Origin: an uncultured Bacilli bacterium
GTDB lineage: Bacteria; Bacillota_I; Bacilli_A; RF39; UBA660
Reading direction: 5' to 3'
Assembly (NCBI GenBank): GCA_934085675.1
Contig: CAKOHH010000017.1
Coordinates: forward strand, 1-12,980
Length of the DNA stretch: 12,980 bases
Below the pieces are notes generated by a model. That model was not told the DNA's origin. It searched no databases and saw only the letters and a program-made list of their open reading frames with translations. The translations under genes were made by a program, and so were the position numbers. Below, piece by piece: positions 1 through 6,927 of the stretch (position 1 is the stretch's first letter; each line of letters begins with the position of its first letter).

Positions 1-63
1 CTTTCTTATGATGTTATTACCTAAAAAACCATTTGCTCCTGTTATTATATAGATTTTTTTCAC
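1..63 (-). CDS. NAD(P)-dependent epimerase/dehydratase (extended SDR), N-terminal fragment
   Basis: This is the start of a minus-strand gene that leaves the window at base 1; only 21 residues are visible. They form the first beta strand and glycine-rich turn of a Rossmann fold: MKKIYIITGANGFLGNN, with the TGxNGFLG motif typical of extended short-chain dehydrogenases such as nucleotide-sugar epimerases and dehydratases. The start is GTG at 61-63, chosen because an AGGTGAT ribosome binding site (71-77) lies 7 bases upstream and no ATG fits. Substrate and exact family cannot be judged from this fragment. A candidate promoter lies at 122-130. Confidence 0.75.
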   Translation of the reverse strand, partial: MKKIYIITGANGFLGNNIIRK

Positions 64-121
64 AATATTTATCACCTACCGCTCCATTCTAAAAAAATAA
101 ATCTAACCACTCTTTTGTATA

Positions 122-130
122 ATAATACCA
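122..130 (-). promoter_or_regulatory. Extended -10 promoter for the epimerase-type gene
   Basis: On the minus strand this reads TGGTATTAT, an extended -10 (TGn plus TATTAT), about 60 bases before the GTG start. No convincing -35 box is seen, which is common for extended -10 promoters. It lies downstream of the terminator at 169-198, consistent with independent transcription of the gene at the left edge. Confidence 0.4.
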
Positions 131-168
131 CAATTTCAAGATTATTTTTTAAGAAATATATGAATAGT

Positions 169-198
169 AAAAAGATTAGTTATATTCCAAACTAATCT
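169..198 (-). terminator. Rho-independent terminator after the LiaF-like/DUF4097 pair
   Basis: A perfect 9-bp stem (AGATTAGTT at 173-181 with AACTAATCT at 190-198) with an 8-base loop is followed on the minus strand by a run of five T. It lies 58 bases past the stop of the DUF4097 gene. The stem is AT-rich, so efficiency is uncertain. Confidence 0.6.
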
Positions 199-255
199 CA
201 TCAATAAATTAATTACTTCTGATATGTCCTTGATATATTATAGAATGTATATTAA

Positions 256-1083
256 TCAATCTTTATTTCTAAAAGAAACATCTATATTACCGATTCCTCC
301 ATCTATTTTAATTGTATTTTCCCCAGTACCAATCGTGGAATCATCAGAAACAACGGCTTCATCTACATGAATAGTACCAATACCTTTATCAGCCTTAATA
401 AGATAATCTTTTTTATTTCCTAATAAATTCAACTCTAAACTTCCTATTCCAGCATTTATTTTATTGCTACCTAAAAGAGAAGAAGTCAGTTCAAATTTTC
501 CTACACCTAAATCTAAATCTAAATTTTTTATACGACCATCTAAAAGACTTACTTTTCCAGCCCCACTTTCAATTTTACAATTTTCCGAAACATTTAATCT
601 TTGAATACTTGTTTCACCCGCACCTAATTCTAAAGAAAGAAAATCAGTCACAAGATTTTCAATTTGAATTTTACCAGCTCCAGCCTGGATTTCAACGGTT
701 TTAAATTGACTATTTTCAGGAAGATATAAAATTAAATCTCCTTTATTATTTTGACTTAACCAGCTTCTTGAATCTTCTTTTATTTTAAGAGAATTGTTTT
801 CTTCATCAAAATGCACTTTTTCATTATTTGTCTCAACGTATAAATTATTTCCTTGTTTAATAATAAGATTAGTAAAAAGAAGATTAATGTCTAAAGAACT
901 TATATCATCGGTTTTAAAATTCACCGTACTCATTTTGTCCATGGTGACCTCATTATCTTTTTGAACATCTAATATTTTAGAGACTGAATAAAAGACACCC
1001 AATAAAGAAGATATTATCAAAAATATCAAAAAAGTGGCTAGACAAAGAGCTAAATATTTAATGATTTTTTGAGCACTTGTCAT
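256..1083 (-). CDS. DUF4097-type membrane-anchored beta-repeat protein
   Basis: A 275-residue protein with one N-terminal membrane segment (about residues 9-36) and a long extracytoplasmic part. From about residue 130 it consists of some seven repeats of roughly 20 residues, each with a small-residue turn followed by an alternating strand: GAGKI, GAGET, GAGKV, GVGKF, GIGSL, GIGTI, GIGNI. This is the pattern of DUF4097, a right-handed beta-helix-like fold often found with LiaF, LiaI or PspC-type envelope-stress proteins. Its start ATG overlaps the stop of the upstream LiaF-like gene in an ATGA, so the two are probably translationally coupled. The role is inferred to be sensing or scaffolding at the cell envelope; no catalytic motif is seen. 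Confidence 0.8.
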   Translation of the reverse strand: MTSAQKIIKYLALCLATFLIFLIISSLLGVFYSVSKILDVQKDNEVTMDKMSTVNFKTDDISSLDINLLFTNLIIKQGNNLYVETNNEKVHFDEENNSLKIKEDSRSWLSQNNKGDLILYLPENSQFKTVEIQAGAGKIQIENLVTDFLSLELGAGETSIQRLNVSENCKIESGAGKVSLLDGRIKNLDLDLGVGKFELTSSLLGSNKINAGIGSLELNLLGNKKDYLIKADKGIGTIHVDEAVVSDDSTIGTGENTIKIDGGIGNIDVSFRNKD

Positions 1084-1763
1084 TTGATTTCAATACCTCC
1101 AAAGACAGCAGTACCATTAATATAAATAGTATGACTTTTTTCATCAGGGCTTATATTAGCCTTATTATTGACACCACCAAAAATTGGTACAGACTTTGTT
1201 TTTACTTTTACGTTTTTAGGAACATAAATATCTATTCCTCCAAAGATAGCACTGGCATTTATCACAACATCTTGGTCAATAATGGCATTTTTTAAATCAA
1301 GTTTCACACCGCCAAAAATAGCATTTACATCGGCACCAGTAAATTTTTCTTCATCAAAATTGACATTTTGGCCACCAAAAGTGGCACAATAAGATTTCCC
1401 TTCCTTGTTATTTTCGTTTAATTTTTTTATTTCATTCCCTACTTTATCACCTATAACATTTTTAAAAATTAGAGATAAACCGATAATAACTAAAATAACA
1501 GGGAAAGCTAATTTCCATATTAAATCAAAACGAATAATATCTTGGCATCCTAAAAGCAATAAAGTTCCAATTAATAATCCAACAATACTTCCTGTTTTAT
1601 CATTGTCATTAAATAAACTAATAAAACTTGGCACAATAATAAAGAGAGTCCACCAGCCATTGAAAAAAATGTCTATATTGGTTAAACCAAGCGTATTTCC
1701 TCCAACGATAAGACCAATTATGATTAAAACAATACCCCATAATATATTTTCTACCTTTTTCAT
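1080..1763 (-). CDS. LiaF-like membrane protein (4 TM plus FGG beta-repeat C-terminus)
   Basis: The start chosen is the ATG at 1761-1763, because GGAGG lies just upstream; an earlier in-frame ATG at 1805 has no such site. The 227-residue product has four membrane segments in its first half (around NILWGIVLIIIGLIVGG, WWTLFIIVPSFISLF, SIVGLLIGTLLLLG and LAFPVILVIIGLSLIF). The cytoplasmic or surface C-terminal half carries five FGG turns (ATFGG, AIFGG twice, PIFGG, AVFGG), the signature of the LiaF C-terminal domain. In Bacillus, LiaF restrains the LiaSR two-component system in the response to cell-wall antibiotics. No LiaS or LiaR homologue is in this window, so a regulatory link is inference only. 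The gene overlaps the DUF4097 gene by 4 bases. Confidence 0.8.
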   Translation of the reverse strand: MKKVENILWGIVLIIIGLIVGGNTLGLTNIDIFFNGWWTLFIIVPSFISLFNDNDKTGSIVGLLIGTLLLLGCQDIIRFDLIWKLAFPVILVIIGLSLIFKNVIGDKVGNEIKKLNENNKEGKSYCATFGGQNVNFDEEKFTGADVNAIFGGVKLDLKNAIIDQDVVINASAIFGGIDIYVPKNVKVKTKSVPIFGGVNNKANISPDEKSHTIYINGTAVFGGIEIK

Positions 1764-1779
1764 ATTTCCTCCAACTCCC

Positions 1780-1815
1780 AAGATTATCAAAATAATCTTT
1801 AACAATTATATTATA
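1780..1815 (-). promoter_or_regulatory. Candidate -10 with palindrome upstream of the LiaF-like gene
   Basis: On the minus strand two overlapping TATAAT hexamers (1805-1815) precede a perfect 8-bp palindrome, AAGATTAT at 1780-1787 and ATAATCTT at 1792-1799, with a 4-base loop. The palindrome sits between the -10 and the ribosome binding site, where an operator or leader hairpin would act. No good -35 box is visible; the expected place is an A-rich stretch, so the promoter may depend on an activator. Confidence 0.35.
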
Positions 1816-1879
1816 TTATTTTTTTTCTTTTTTTACTAGATATTAAATCTTAATCATTTTGATAAAGACATCAAAAAAG

Positions 1880-1920
1880 AAAAAGACAATTCTAAGTACT
1901 AGATACCCGATTGTCTTTTT
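1880..1920. terminator. Terminator after the LemA-DUF2207 operon
   Basis: A perfect 11-bp inverted repeat (AAAAAGACAAT at 1880-1890, ATTGTCTTTTT at 1910-1920) with a 19-base loop. On the minus strand it is followed by a T-rich tract interrupted by one C. It lies about 120 bases downstream of the DUF2207 stop and upstream of the LiaF-like promoter region, so it separates the two operons. T-tracts flank it on both strands and it may work in both directions. Confidence 0.65.
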
Positions 1921-2005
1921 TCATATCATTTGCTTTTTTGAATTTGTTCCTAATATTTGTATTTTTATTTTCATATAAACAATTAGAACATTTAACTATG
2001 TTCAT
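1892..2005 (-). pseudogene. Possible decayed zinc-ribbon ORF (37 codons)
   Basis: A 37-codon open frame starting at ATG 2003-2005 begins MNIVKCSNCLYEN, like the first knuckle of the short zinc ribbons common in this type of genome. The glycine after CxxC is replaced by leucine and no second CxxC follows. There is no clear ribosome binding site, and the 3' end runs into the terminator stem. It could be a remnant or chance. Confidence 0.2.
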
Positions 2006-2043
2006 TAGTTATTTTCTTCAATCTAATACTAAGCGAAAAGTGA

Positions 2044-4407
2044 TTACCAAGAGCCGCCTCCACCACCGCCAGAGCCACCTCCAGATGATCCTCCACCTGA
2101 TGAACCGCCAGAACCACTAGATGGACTAGATGTCATAACACTTTGGGCGGAGGTCATTGTAGAATCCATAAAGTTTCTAAATGTCATCATGTCAAATGCA
2201 TTGGGGCTATCATACCAAGATGGAGCTTGTAAAGATATTGATTCGAATTTTTTTATCCATTTATCAGAAACCCCTAATACATAAGTATAAGGCAGAATAT
2301 TATAAAAATATGTTGGATCTTGCATAACCATAGTTTCTAATTTATCTTTTTCAGCAGTTTCTAAAAAATTTCTAAAGCCTTTTAATTTTCCTAATAATTC
2401 ATTTCCGTAAGGAGTTCTTTTTGGTAAATATTTTAAGCATATAACCATACCAAGAACACATGCTAATCCCAATATATATCCTATTAAATAAAATGGGTCT
2501 TGTTTTAACGTGGGTAGCACCATGGATACCCATGGAATACCACCATATATTAATCCCCAGACAAAACCAAATACCCTTGTTACTATTGAAGAATAAGTTG
2601 CTTTGCCATTTACATAAATCGTTTGTGTTTCCCCAAACACTAATTTAAACAAAACAGTAAAGCCAATACCTGGAAATAACAAAACAAATAACAGAGTTGC
2701 AGGTTCACCGTATGCAAAGATTGGCGGTATAGTAATTAAACAATATGTTGCAATAATCATTAATATAATAAATATAGTTTTACTTGATGCCGATTTTTCA
2801 AAAATCTTCATTTTATTTTCTTTAGTATTAATATTAGATAATATTCTATTCACAGTTGTATAAAAATTATTGTATAAATCTGTCGATGTTACTTCATTGA
2901 TATTATTTGTAGACTTTTGTTCAACATTTTTGCTAAATAACGAACCAATTGATATTGATGGCCTTTTTGTAAATAATCCATTTAAAAAAATTCGTTCATT
3001 AACATTATTTCCATCATATTCTTTTAATTTTGCTATTTTAAAACCTTTAGATTCAGAAAATAAGGACTTTTCTTCAGTTTCCGCAATTTTTATATATCCT
3101 TGATTAGCTAAATATATAAGTAAAGATGTTACATCTTGATTTACTGCTTTTCCTTTATATAAAAAGCCAACTTCTAGACTATTAAATCCTTTAGGTGGAT
3201 AAAATTCAACGGTTTCTACAACTTGATCATCACGTCCATATTTATGCCATAACAATAAAGCAATAACTAAAAATAATATAGGAACCAAATAAAAAATATA
3301 ATTCATGAAATTAAAAGTAAGTCCTGCTCCTACAAAATATCCTTCAGGTAGTTCACATCTTACAGTCAATGCTTCACCAACACCAAGAATACCATTGTAA
3401 CTTCCTGTAATTTTATTTTCGTGAACGCTATATTTAACTTTACTACTATCTGTTGAACCGGTAGTTCCTGATGAGAAACCTAATTTACTTGAATCAAATT
3501 TTTTAGGCATGGTTATTGAAAAAGTAATATTTCCTATAACAGTATCCCATTCATTTCCAATTATATTATAATATAATTCATCATAATCTTTTAAAGAGTC
3601 TTTACCTAAATTATATGTATATTTTATTACATATTCTTGTTCACCCGTTAGAGTTCGATTGGCAGAACCTATCTTTAATTTATAATCACCATTTTCTCTT
3701 GATGCTGTATATTCATTATTAACATTAACATTTGTTACTTGAGTGCGATTAGTTGAAGTGGTTCCATCTAATCTAGTAATTGTATTCTTTAATGGAATAG
3801 TTCTAAATATCCCATGTTTTGAGACATTAAAATACGCATTAATTGTTTCTGTTATATCAAAAGTATTATTTTCATTAACTACAATATTAATATCATATTT
3901 ATCAATAACATAATCATAAGAACTATATTGATAATTCTTACTAGGTGTTAAAATCATCGTGTTATTTTGTACTGAATTTGCATTAATATTAGTTTCAATT
4001 GATAAACGATAATAGTATATTTCATTAATATTGTGTCCATTCAAAACATTTAAATTGGACATTTGATTAAAATTACTAGTTCCTGGCATTGCAGTCCCTG
4101 AATTAGAGCCTCGAGCTATTAAATTATTGTTTGAATCATAATAATAAGCTATTGAAGTATAACTTATTGTATTATTAGAATTATTAGCAACAACACCTGT
4201 TAATCCAAATGCTTGAGTAGAAGTGAAAGAATAATCTTTAAACAAAATATTGGTAAAAGATAAATTTCCAACTTCTAAACTTTGAGTATTGTTAATATTT
4301 ACAAAAGAAGTTTGTTTTGTTAAAGCATATGTATTTGCAGGATAAATAAATACTAGAGATAGCACAATTACAGCAAATAATGAAATACCATCAATAATTC
4401 TTTTCAT
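2044..4407 (-). CDS. DUF2207 family membrane protein with Gly/Ser-rich tail
   Basis: The start is the ATG at 4405-4407, five bases after GGAGGG; an ATG four codons earlier overlaps that ribosome binding site. The 787-residue product begins with a signal or anchor segment (about residues 8-28). An Asn/Ser/Thr-rich segment follows to about residue 155, then the DUF2207 ectodomain (from about YDINIVVNENNTFDITETI). One membrane segment lies near 368-388, and a cytoplasmic region with PPKGFNSLEVGFLYKG follows. Further membrane segments occupy about 540-590 and 610-660. The protein ends in a tail of about 25 Gly/Ser residues closing with GGSW. DUF2207 proteins commonly sit beside LemA, as here (14-base gap); the pair's molecular function is unknown and is presumed to concern the envelope. 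Confidence 0.85.
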   Translation of the reverse strand: MKRIIDGISLFAVIVLSLVFIYPANTYALTKQTSFVNINNTQSLEVGNLSFTNILFKDYSFTSTQAFGLTGVVANNSNNTISYTSIAYYYDSNNNLIARGSNSGTAMPGTSNFNQMSNLNVLNGHNINEIYYYRLSIETNINANSVQNNTMILTPSKNYQYSSYDYVIDKYDINIVVNENNTFDITETINAYFNVSKHGIFRTIPLKNTITRLDGTTSTNRTQVTNVNVNNEYTASRENGDYKLKIGSANRTLTGEQEYVIKYTYNLGKDSLKDYDELYYNIIGNEWDTVIGNITFSITMPKKFDSSKLGFSSGTTGSTDSSKVKYSVHENKITGSYNGILGVGEALTVRCELPEGYFVGAGLTFNFMNYIFYLVPILFLVIALLLWHKYGRDDQVVETVEFYPPKGFNSLEVGFLYKGKAVNQDVTSLLIYLANQGYIKIAETEEKSLFSESKGFKIAKLKEYDGNNVNERIFLNGLFTKRPSISIGSLFSKNVEQKSTNNINEVTSTDLYNNFYTTVNRILSNINTKENKMKIFEKSASSKTIFIILMIIATYCLITIPPIFAYGEPATLLFVLLFPGIGFTVLFKLVFGETQTIYVNGKATYSSIVTRVFGFVWGLIYGGIPWVSMVLPTLKQDPFYLIGYILGLACVLGMVICLKYLPKRTPYGNELLGKLKGFRNFLETAEKDKLETMVMQDPTYFYNILPYTYVLGVSDKWIKKFESISLQAPSWYDSPNAFDMMTFRNFMDSTMTSAQSVMTSSPSSGSGGSSGGGSSGGGSGGGGGGSW

Positions 4408-4421
4408 TGTACCCTCCATAA

Positions 4422-4967
4422 TTATAATTCAACTTTTATGTTTTCTCTTTCGTTTGCACTAGCTTCAAACATTGCCTTTGATTTGTAGCCAAAAATTCTA
4501 GCAAAAATATTACTTGGGAACATCTCAACTTTGTTGTTATAAATTCTAACAACACCATTGTAATATTTTCTAGAATTAGCAATATCATCTTCGACTTTTG
4601 CTAATTGATTGCTTAAATCTTTGAAGTTTTCATTAGCCTTCAAATCAGGATAAGCCTCTGCTAAAACCATAATTTTACCAATATCGCTGGATAATTGTTC
4701 ATTAGTTTTAATCTTTTCTTCATCAGACATTTTGTCATAAGCACTATTTCTTAATTCTACAACATCTTTTAACGTATCTTTTTCGTACGTAGCATAACTC
4801 TTTACAGTTTCTACAATATTAGGAATTAAATCCCATCTTTTCTTTAGATAAACATCCATAGTAGAAAATGCTTCTTTGACTTTATTGTCTAGTTTTACAA
4901 AACTATTATATATAAAAGCATAAATAATACTAAAAACAATAATCGCAATAATAATATAAATCAACAT
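4422..4967 (-). CDS. lemA: LemA family protein
   Basis: The start chosen is the ATG at 4965-4967, preceded by GGGAGGTG at ideal spacing; an upstream in-frame ATG (4982) overlaps this site. The 181-residue product has an N-terminal membrane segment (about residues 2-23) and a coiled helical domain. The LemA signatures are clear: LKKRWDLIPNIVETVKSYA early on, and AYPDLKANENFKDLSNQLAKVEDDIANSRKYYN spread over the second half. LemA proteins have the N-terminus outside and a cytoplasmic helical bundle; their biochemical role is not established. It is first in a two-gene operon with the DUF2207 gene. Confidence 0.92.
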   Translation of the reverse strand: MLIYIIIAIIVFSIIYAFIYNSFVKLDNKVKEAFSTMDVYLKKRWDLIPNIVETVKSYATYEKDTLKDVVELRNSAYDKMSDEEKIKTNEQLSSDIGKIMVLAEAYPDLKANENFKDLSNQLAKVEDDIANSRKYYNGVVRIYNNKVEMFPSNIFARIFGYKSKAMFEASANERENIKVEL

Positions 4968-4991
4968 ACTTTCACCTCCCATTGTAATTTT

Positions 4992-5000
4992 ATTTTATCA
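4992..5000 (-). promoter_or_regulatory. Extended -10 promoter for lemA
   Basis: On the minus strand this reads TGATAAAAT, an extended -10, placing the transcription start near 4985, just before the GGGAGGTG ribosome binding site at 4973-4980. No good -35 is seen. Confidence 0.45.
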
Positions 5001-5114
5001 TATTTTTAGTCATTACTCAGCCATAATGTGAATTAAATAAGAAATTATTACCTTTGCAAATACTGTTGCCATTTAAATTCCTACTCTAAACTAATAATAG
5101 ATTATCATAATGTC

Positions 5115-5168
5115 AAAAAAAAGAGATGTATTTTTGACTATTAGTTTACTTTAAAGTAGTCACATCTC
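5115..5168 (-). terminator. Terminator of the DUF1653-tag operon, with a competing stem
   Basis: On the minus strand GAGATGT (5162-5168) pairs with ACATCTC (5123-5129) and is followed by eight T (5115-5122). Inside the long loop GACTA and TAGTC extend the structure. A second perfect 10-bp inverted repeat, TAAACTAATA (5087-5096) with TATTAGTTTA (5139-5148), shares bases with the loop and would give an alternative fold in longer transcripts. Confidence 0.65.
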
Positions 5169-5274
5169 ATAATTATATTATAATTTTTTAAGCATAAAGA
5201 CTGAGTAGTAACAATATGTTTTTATATACATAAGTTTCATTTAATAAATTATATTTTTTAAGGCTTTTAAATGT

Positions 5275-5458
5275 TTATAAATTTAACAATTCTTTTTTAA
5301 TTTTATTTAAATTCCTCCTGATTGATAATTCCTGAATCTAATAACTCTTTATATTTTTTTATTTCTTCTATAGGATTCATTTCAGATTTATCTTTATTAT
5401 TTCCCAATTTAGAAAATAAATTTGATACACTATTTTTTGTAAGGTAATAAATATGCAT
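5275..5458 (-). pseudogene. SHOCT-domain protein remnant, frameshifted
   Basis: A 51-codon frame (ATG 5456-5458, TAA 5303-5305) ends in most of a SHOCT domain: NPIEEIKKYKELLDSGIINQ followed by EEFK and a stop. SHOCT is a short C-terminal helical hairpin normally ending in a Lys-rich stretch and Leu-Leu. Removing one A in the AAAT after the EEF codons restores NKIKKELLNL and a stop at 5275-5277, exactly the expected ending, so a one-base insertion is likely. The ATG has no good ribosome binding site and only about 20 residues precede the domain, so the 5' part of the gene is probably lost too. It lies downstream of the 144-aa gene. A genuine short protein or a sequencing error in an A-run are the alternatives. 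Confidence 0.6.
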
Positions 5459-5513
5459 TGAGTCTTAGAAATTGTAACTTTTAGAAAAATTATAACATCA
5501 AACAAAATATATC

Positions 5514-5948
5514 TTAAATTACATTTTTTAAATCTTGTGAATTGTCCAAAAGATGTTTTCTAACCATTTCTTTATGAATTTCTTCTAAACCCAAAATTTG
5601 CTTTGAATCACTACCATTGGCCATAGAAAAAGCACTCATTAATTGATAATTAAAATAATCAAATTTATGAAGTTCAAACCACTCCAACTGTCTATCCGTA
5701 ACAATTTCAGGAATATACATAACAACCATTCGTGGTTCATTTGTTTCTTTAACAATTAAATGACCGTCTAAGGCTAATTTCTCTGGCGCATATTGGTAAT
5801 CATCCGATGTAAAACGATAACCTAATTTAAATTTATCAGCAAAGGCGATAAAAGCTTCTAAATGATTTTCATAAATTTGCTTCCTATATTCATGAGTTAA
5901 AATTTGATTTTCATCAGGTATAATAATGACCATTCCGCTTTCAGACAT
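5514..5948 (-). CDS. Uncharacterised 144-aa protein downstream of tag
   Basis: I do not recognise the family. The start is ATG 5946-5948, one base after the tag stop, with AAAGG (inside the last tag codons) as ribosome binding site, so the gene is coupled to tag. The product is acidic, soluble and lacks membrane segments or a signal peptide. It looks like a compact alpha/beta fold: a strand near residues 5-10 (GMVIIIP), a helix around ENHLEAFIAFADKF, strands near GHLIVKE and RMVVMYIPEIV, then helices through DRQLEWFELHKFDYFNYQL. There are no obvious catalytic clusters. Position suggests co-expression with DNA-repair and DUF1653 genes, but no function can be assigned. Confidence 0.75.
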   Translation of the reverse strand: MSESGMVIIIPDENQILTHEYRKQIYENHLEAFIAFADKFKLGYRFTSDDYQYAPEKLALDGHLIVKETNEPRMVVMYIPEIVTDRQLEWFELHKFDYFNYQLMSAFSMANGSDSKQILGLEEIHKEMVRKHLLDNSQDLKNVI

Positions 5949-5949
5949 A

Positions 5950-6498
5950 TCAATCGCCTTTCTTTTTATATAAATAACACTGCATTTCGTGAGAATAAAT
6001 AAAACCTACAGCCTGTAAATAAGCATAAATAATGGTAGAGCCCACAAATTTCATACCTCTTTTTTTTAAATCATTTGAAATAGCATCTGATAATTTATTT
6101 GTCGTTTTATTTATTTCATAAATTATTTCATTATGGAAATAAGCATTTAAATAGTTATAGAAACTACCACATTCTTCTTCTATGCCTTTAAAGACTTTGG
6201 CATTATTAATGCTTGCTTTTATTTTTAATTTGTTTTTTATAATATGATTATTTAAAAGCAATTCATTAATTTTATTATCGTCATACTTAACAATTTTTTC
6301 AATATCAAAATCATCAAAAGCCTTTCTAAAATTTTCTCTTTTATTTAAAACACATTCCCACGATAATCCAGCTTGAAAAGATTCTAAAATAAGCATTTCA
6401 AATAAATACTGCTCATCAAAACAAGGGTTTCCCCACTCTTTATCATGATAAGTGACATAAAGAGGATTTTGTAAGTTACACCAATGACATCTTTGCAT
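5950..6498 (-). CDS. tag: DNA-3-methyladenine glycosylase I
   Basis: This 182-residue protein is a full-length TAG, the base-excision enzyme that removes 3-methyladenine from alkylated DNA. It has the N-terminal zinc-binding Cys4 (MQRCHWC) and His18 (YHDKEWG). The helix-hairpin region contains LESFQAGLSW, with the conserved Glu39 and Trp47. The C-terminal zinc ligands are His170 and Cys174 (HEMQC). These match the Cys4/His17/His175/Cys179 set of the E. coli enzyme. The gene is second in a minus-strand operon after the DUF1653 gene and is tightly followed by the unknown 144-aa gene. The ribosome binding site is a modest AAAGAGAT. Confidence 0.95.
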   Translation of the reverse strand: MQRCHWCNLQNPLYVTYHDKEWGNPCFDEQYLFEMLILESFQAGLSWECVLNKRENFRKAFDDFDIEKIVKYDDNKINELLLNNHIIKNKLKIKASINNAKVFKGIEEECGSFYNYLNAYFHNEIIYEINKTTNKLSDAISNDLKKRGMKFVGSTIIYAYLQAVGFIYSHEMQCYLYKKKGD

Positions 6499-6562
6499 TT
6501 TTAATCTCTTTCTTTGATAAATAAACTTCTTCCATTTTTTTACGAAGTATTGATGTTCTTAT

Positions 6563-6820
6563 CTAATTTTCTATTTTTTCAAAACGATATTTTTGGGAAA
6601 CATTTGGATATTTTTCATGGTCAACTTCAGAAAGAAACATAGTAAGAGGTCTTGCATAAATGCCATCTTTATGGTTAGAATTTTTATCGTTACCCATACA
6701 ACGATAAACAACAAGTTCTTCTCCCGTTTCACTATGTTTTGCTATTGTAATAACAAGGGCTGTTGCCCCTTTAAAATGATGCCATAAACTAAAAGGCTTA
6801 ACTTCTCTATTATCTTTCAT
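6563..6820 (-). CDS. DUF1653 domain protein
   Basis: An 85-residue protein covering the whole DUF1653 domain: WHHFKGATALVITIAKHSET, then GEELVVYRCMG, YARPLTMFLSEV and a closing RFEKI. The family is a small beta fold of unknown biochemical role, found widely in bacteria. GAGG lies 8 bases before the ATG. It is first gene of the operon with tag and diverges from pta, sharing a 107-base intergenic region. Confidence 0.9.
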   Translation of the reverse strand: MKDNREVKPFSLWHHFKGATALVITIAKHSETGEELVVYRCMGNDKNSNHKDGIYARPLTMFLSEVDHEKYPNVSQKYRFEKIEN

Positions 6821-6851
6821 TAATTATTCCTCAACTTTCTTTTCTATTTAA

Positions 6852-6880
6852 AGTATAGCGAATATTATAGAAATTTACAA
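6852..6880 (-). promoter_or_regulatory. Promoter for the DUF1653-tag operon
   Basis: On the minus strand TTGTAA (6875-6880), a 17-base spacer and TATACT (6852-6857) fit a sigma-A promoter about 30 bases before the DUF1653 start. An alternative in the same stretch is TTGGCA with TATAAT at a short 15-base spacing. The pta promoter should also be in this divergent region but I cannot place it confidently. Confidence 0.4.
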
Positions 6881-6927
6881 GTCGTGCCAAAAAATATTTT
6901 ATGGTAAAATATAGGAGGAGGATATAT

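Noticed and set aside
1405..1839. 144-codon plus-strand open frame
   Set aside because: It is antisense to the LiaF-like gene and has no ribosome binding site or family pattern; AT-rich coding DNA gives such shadows.
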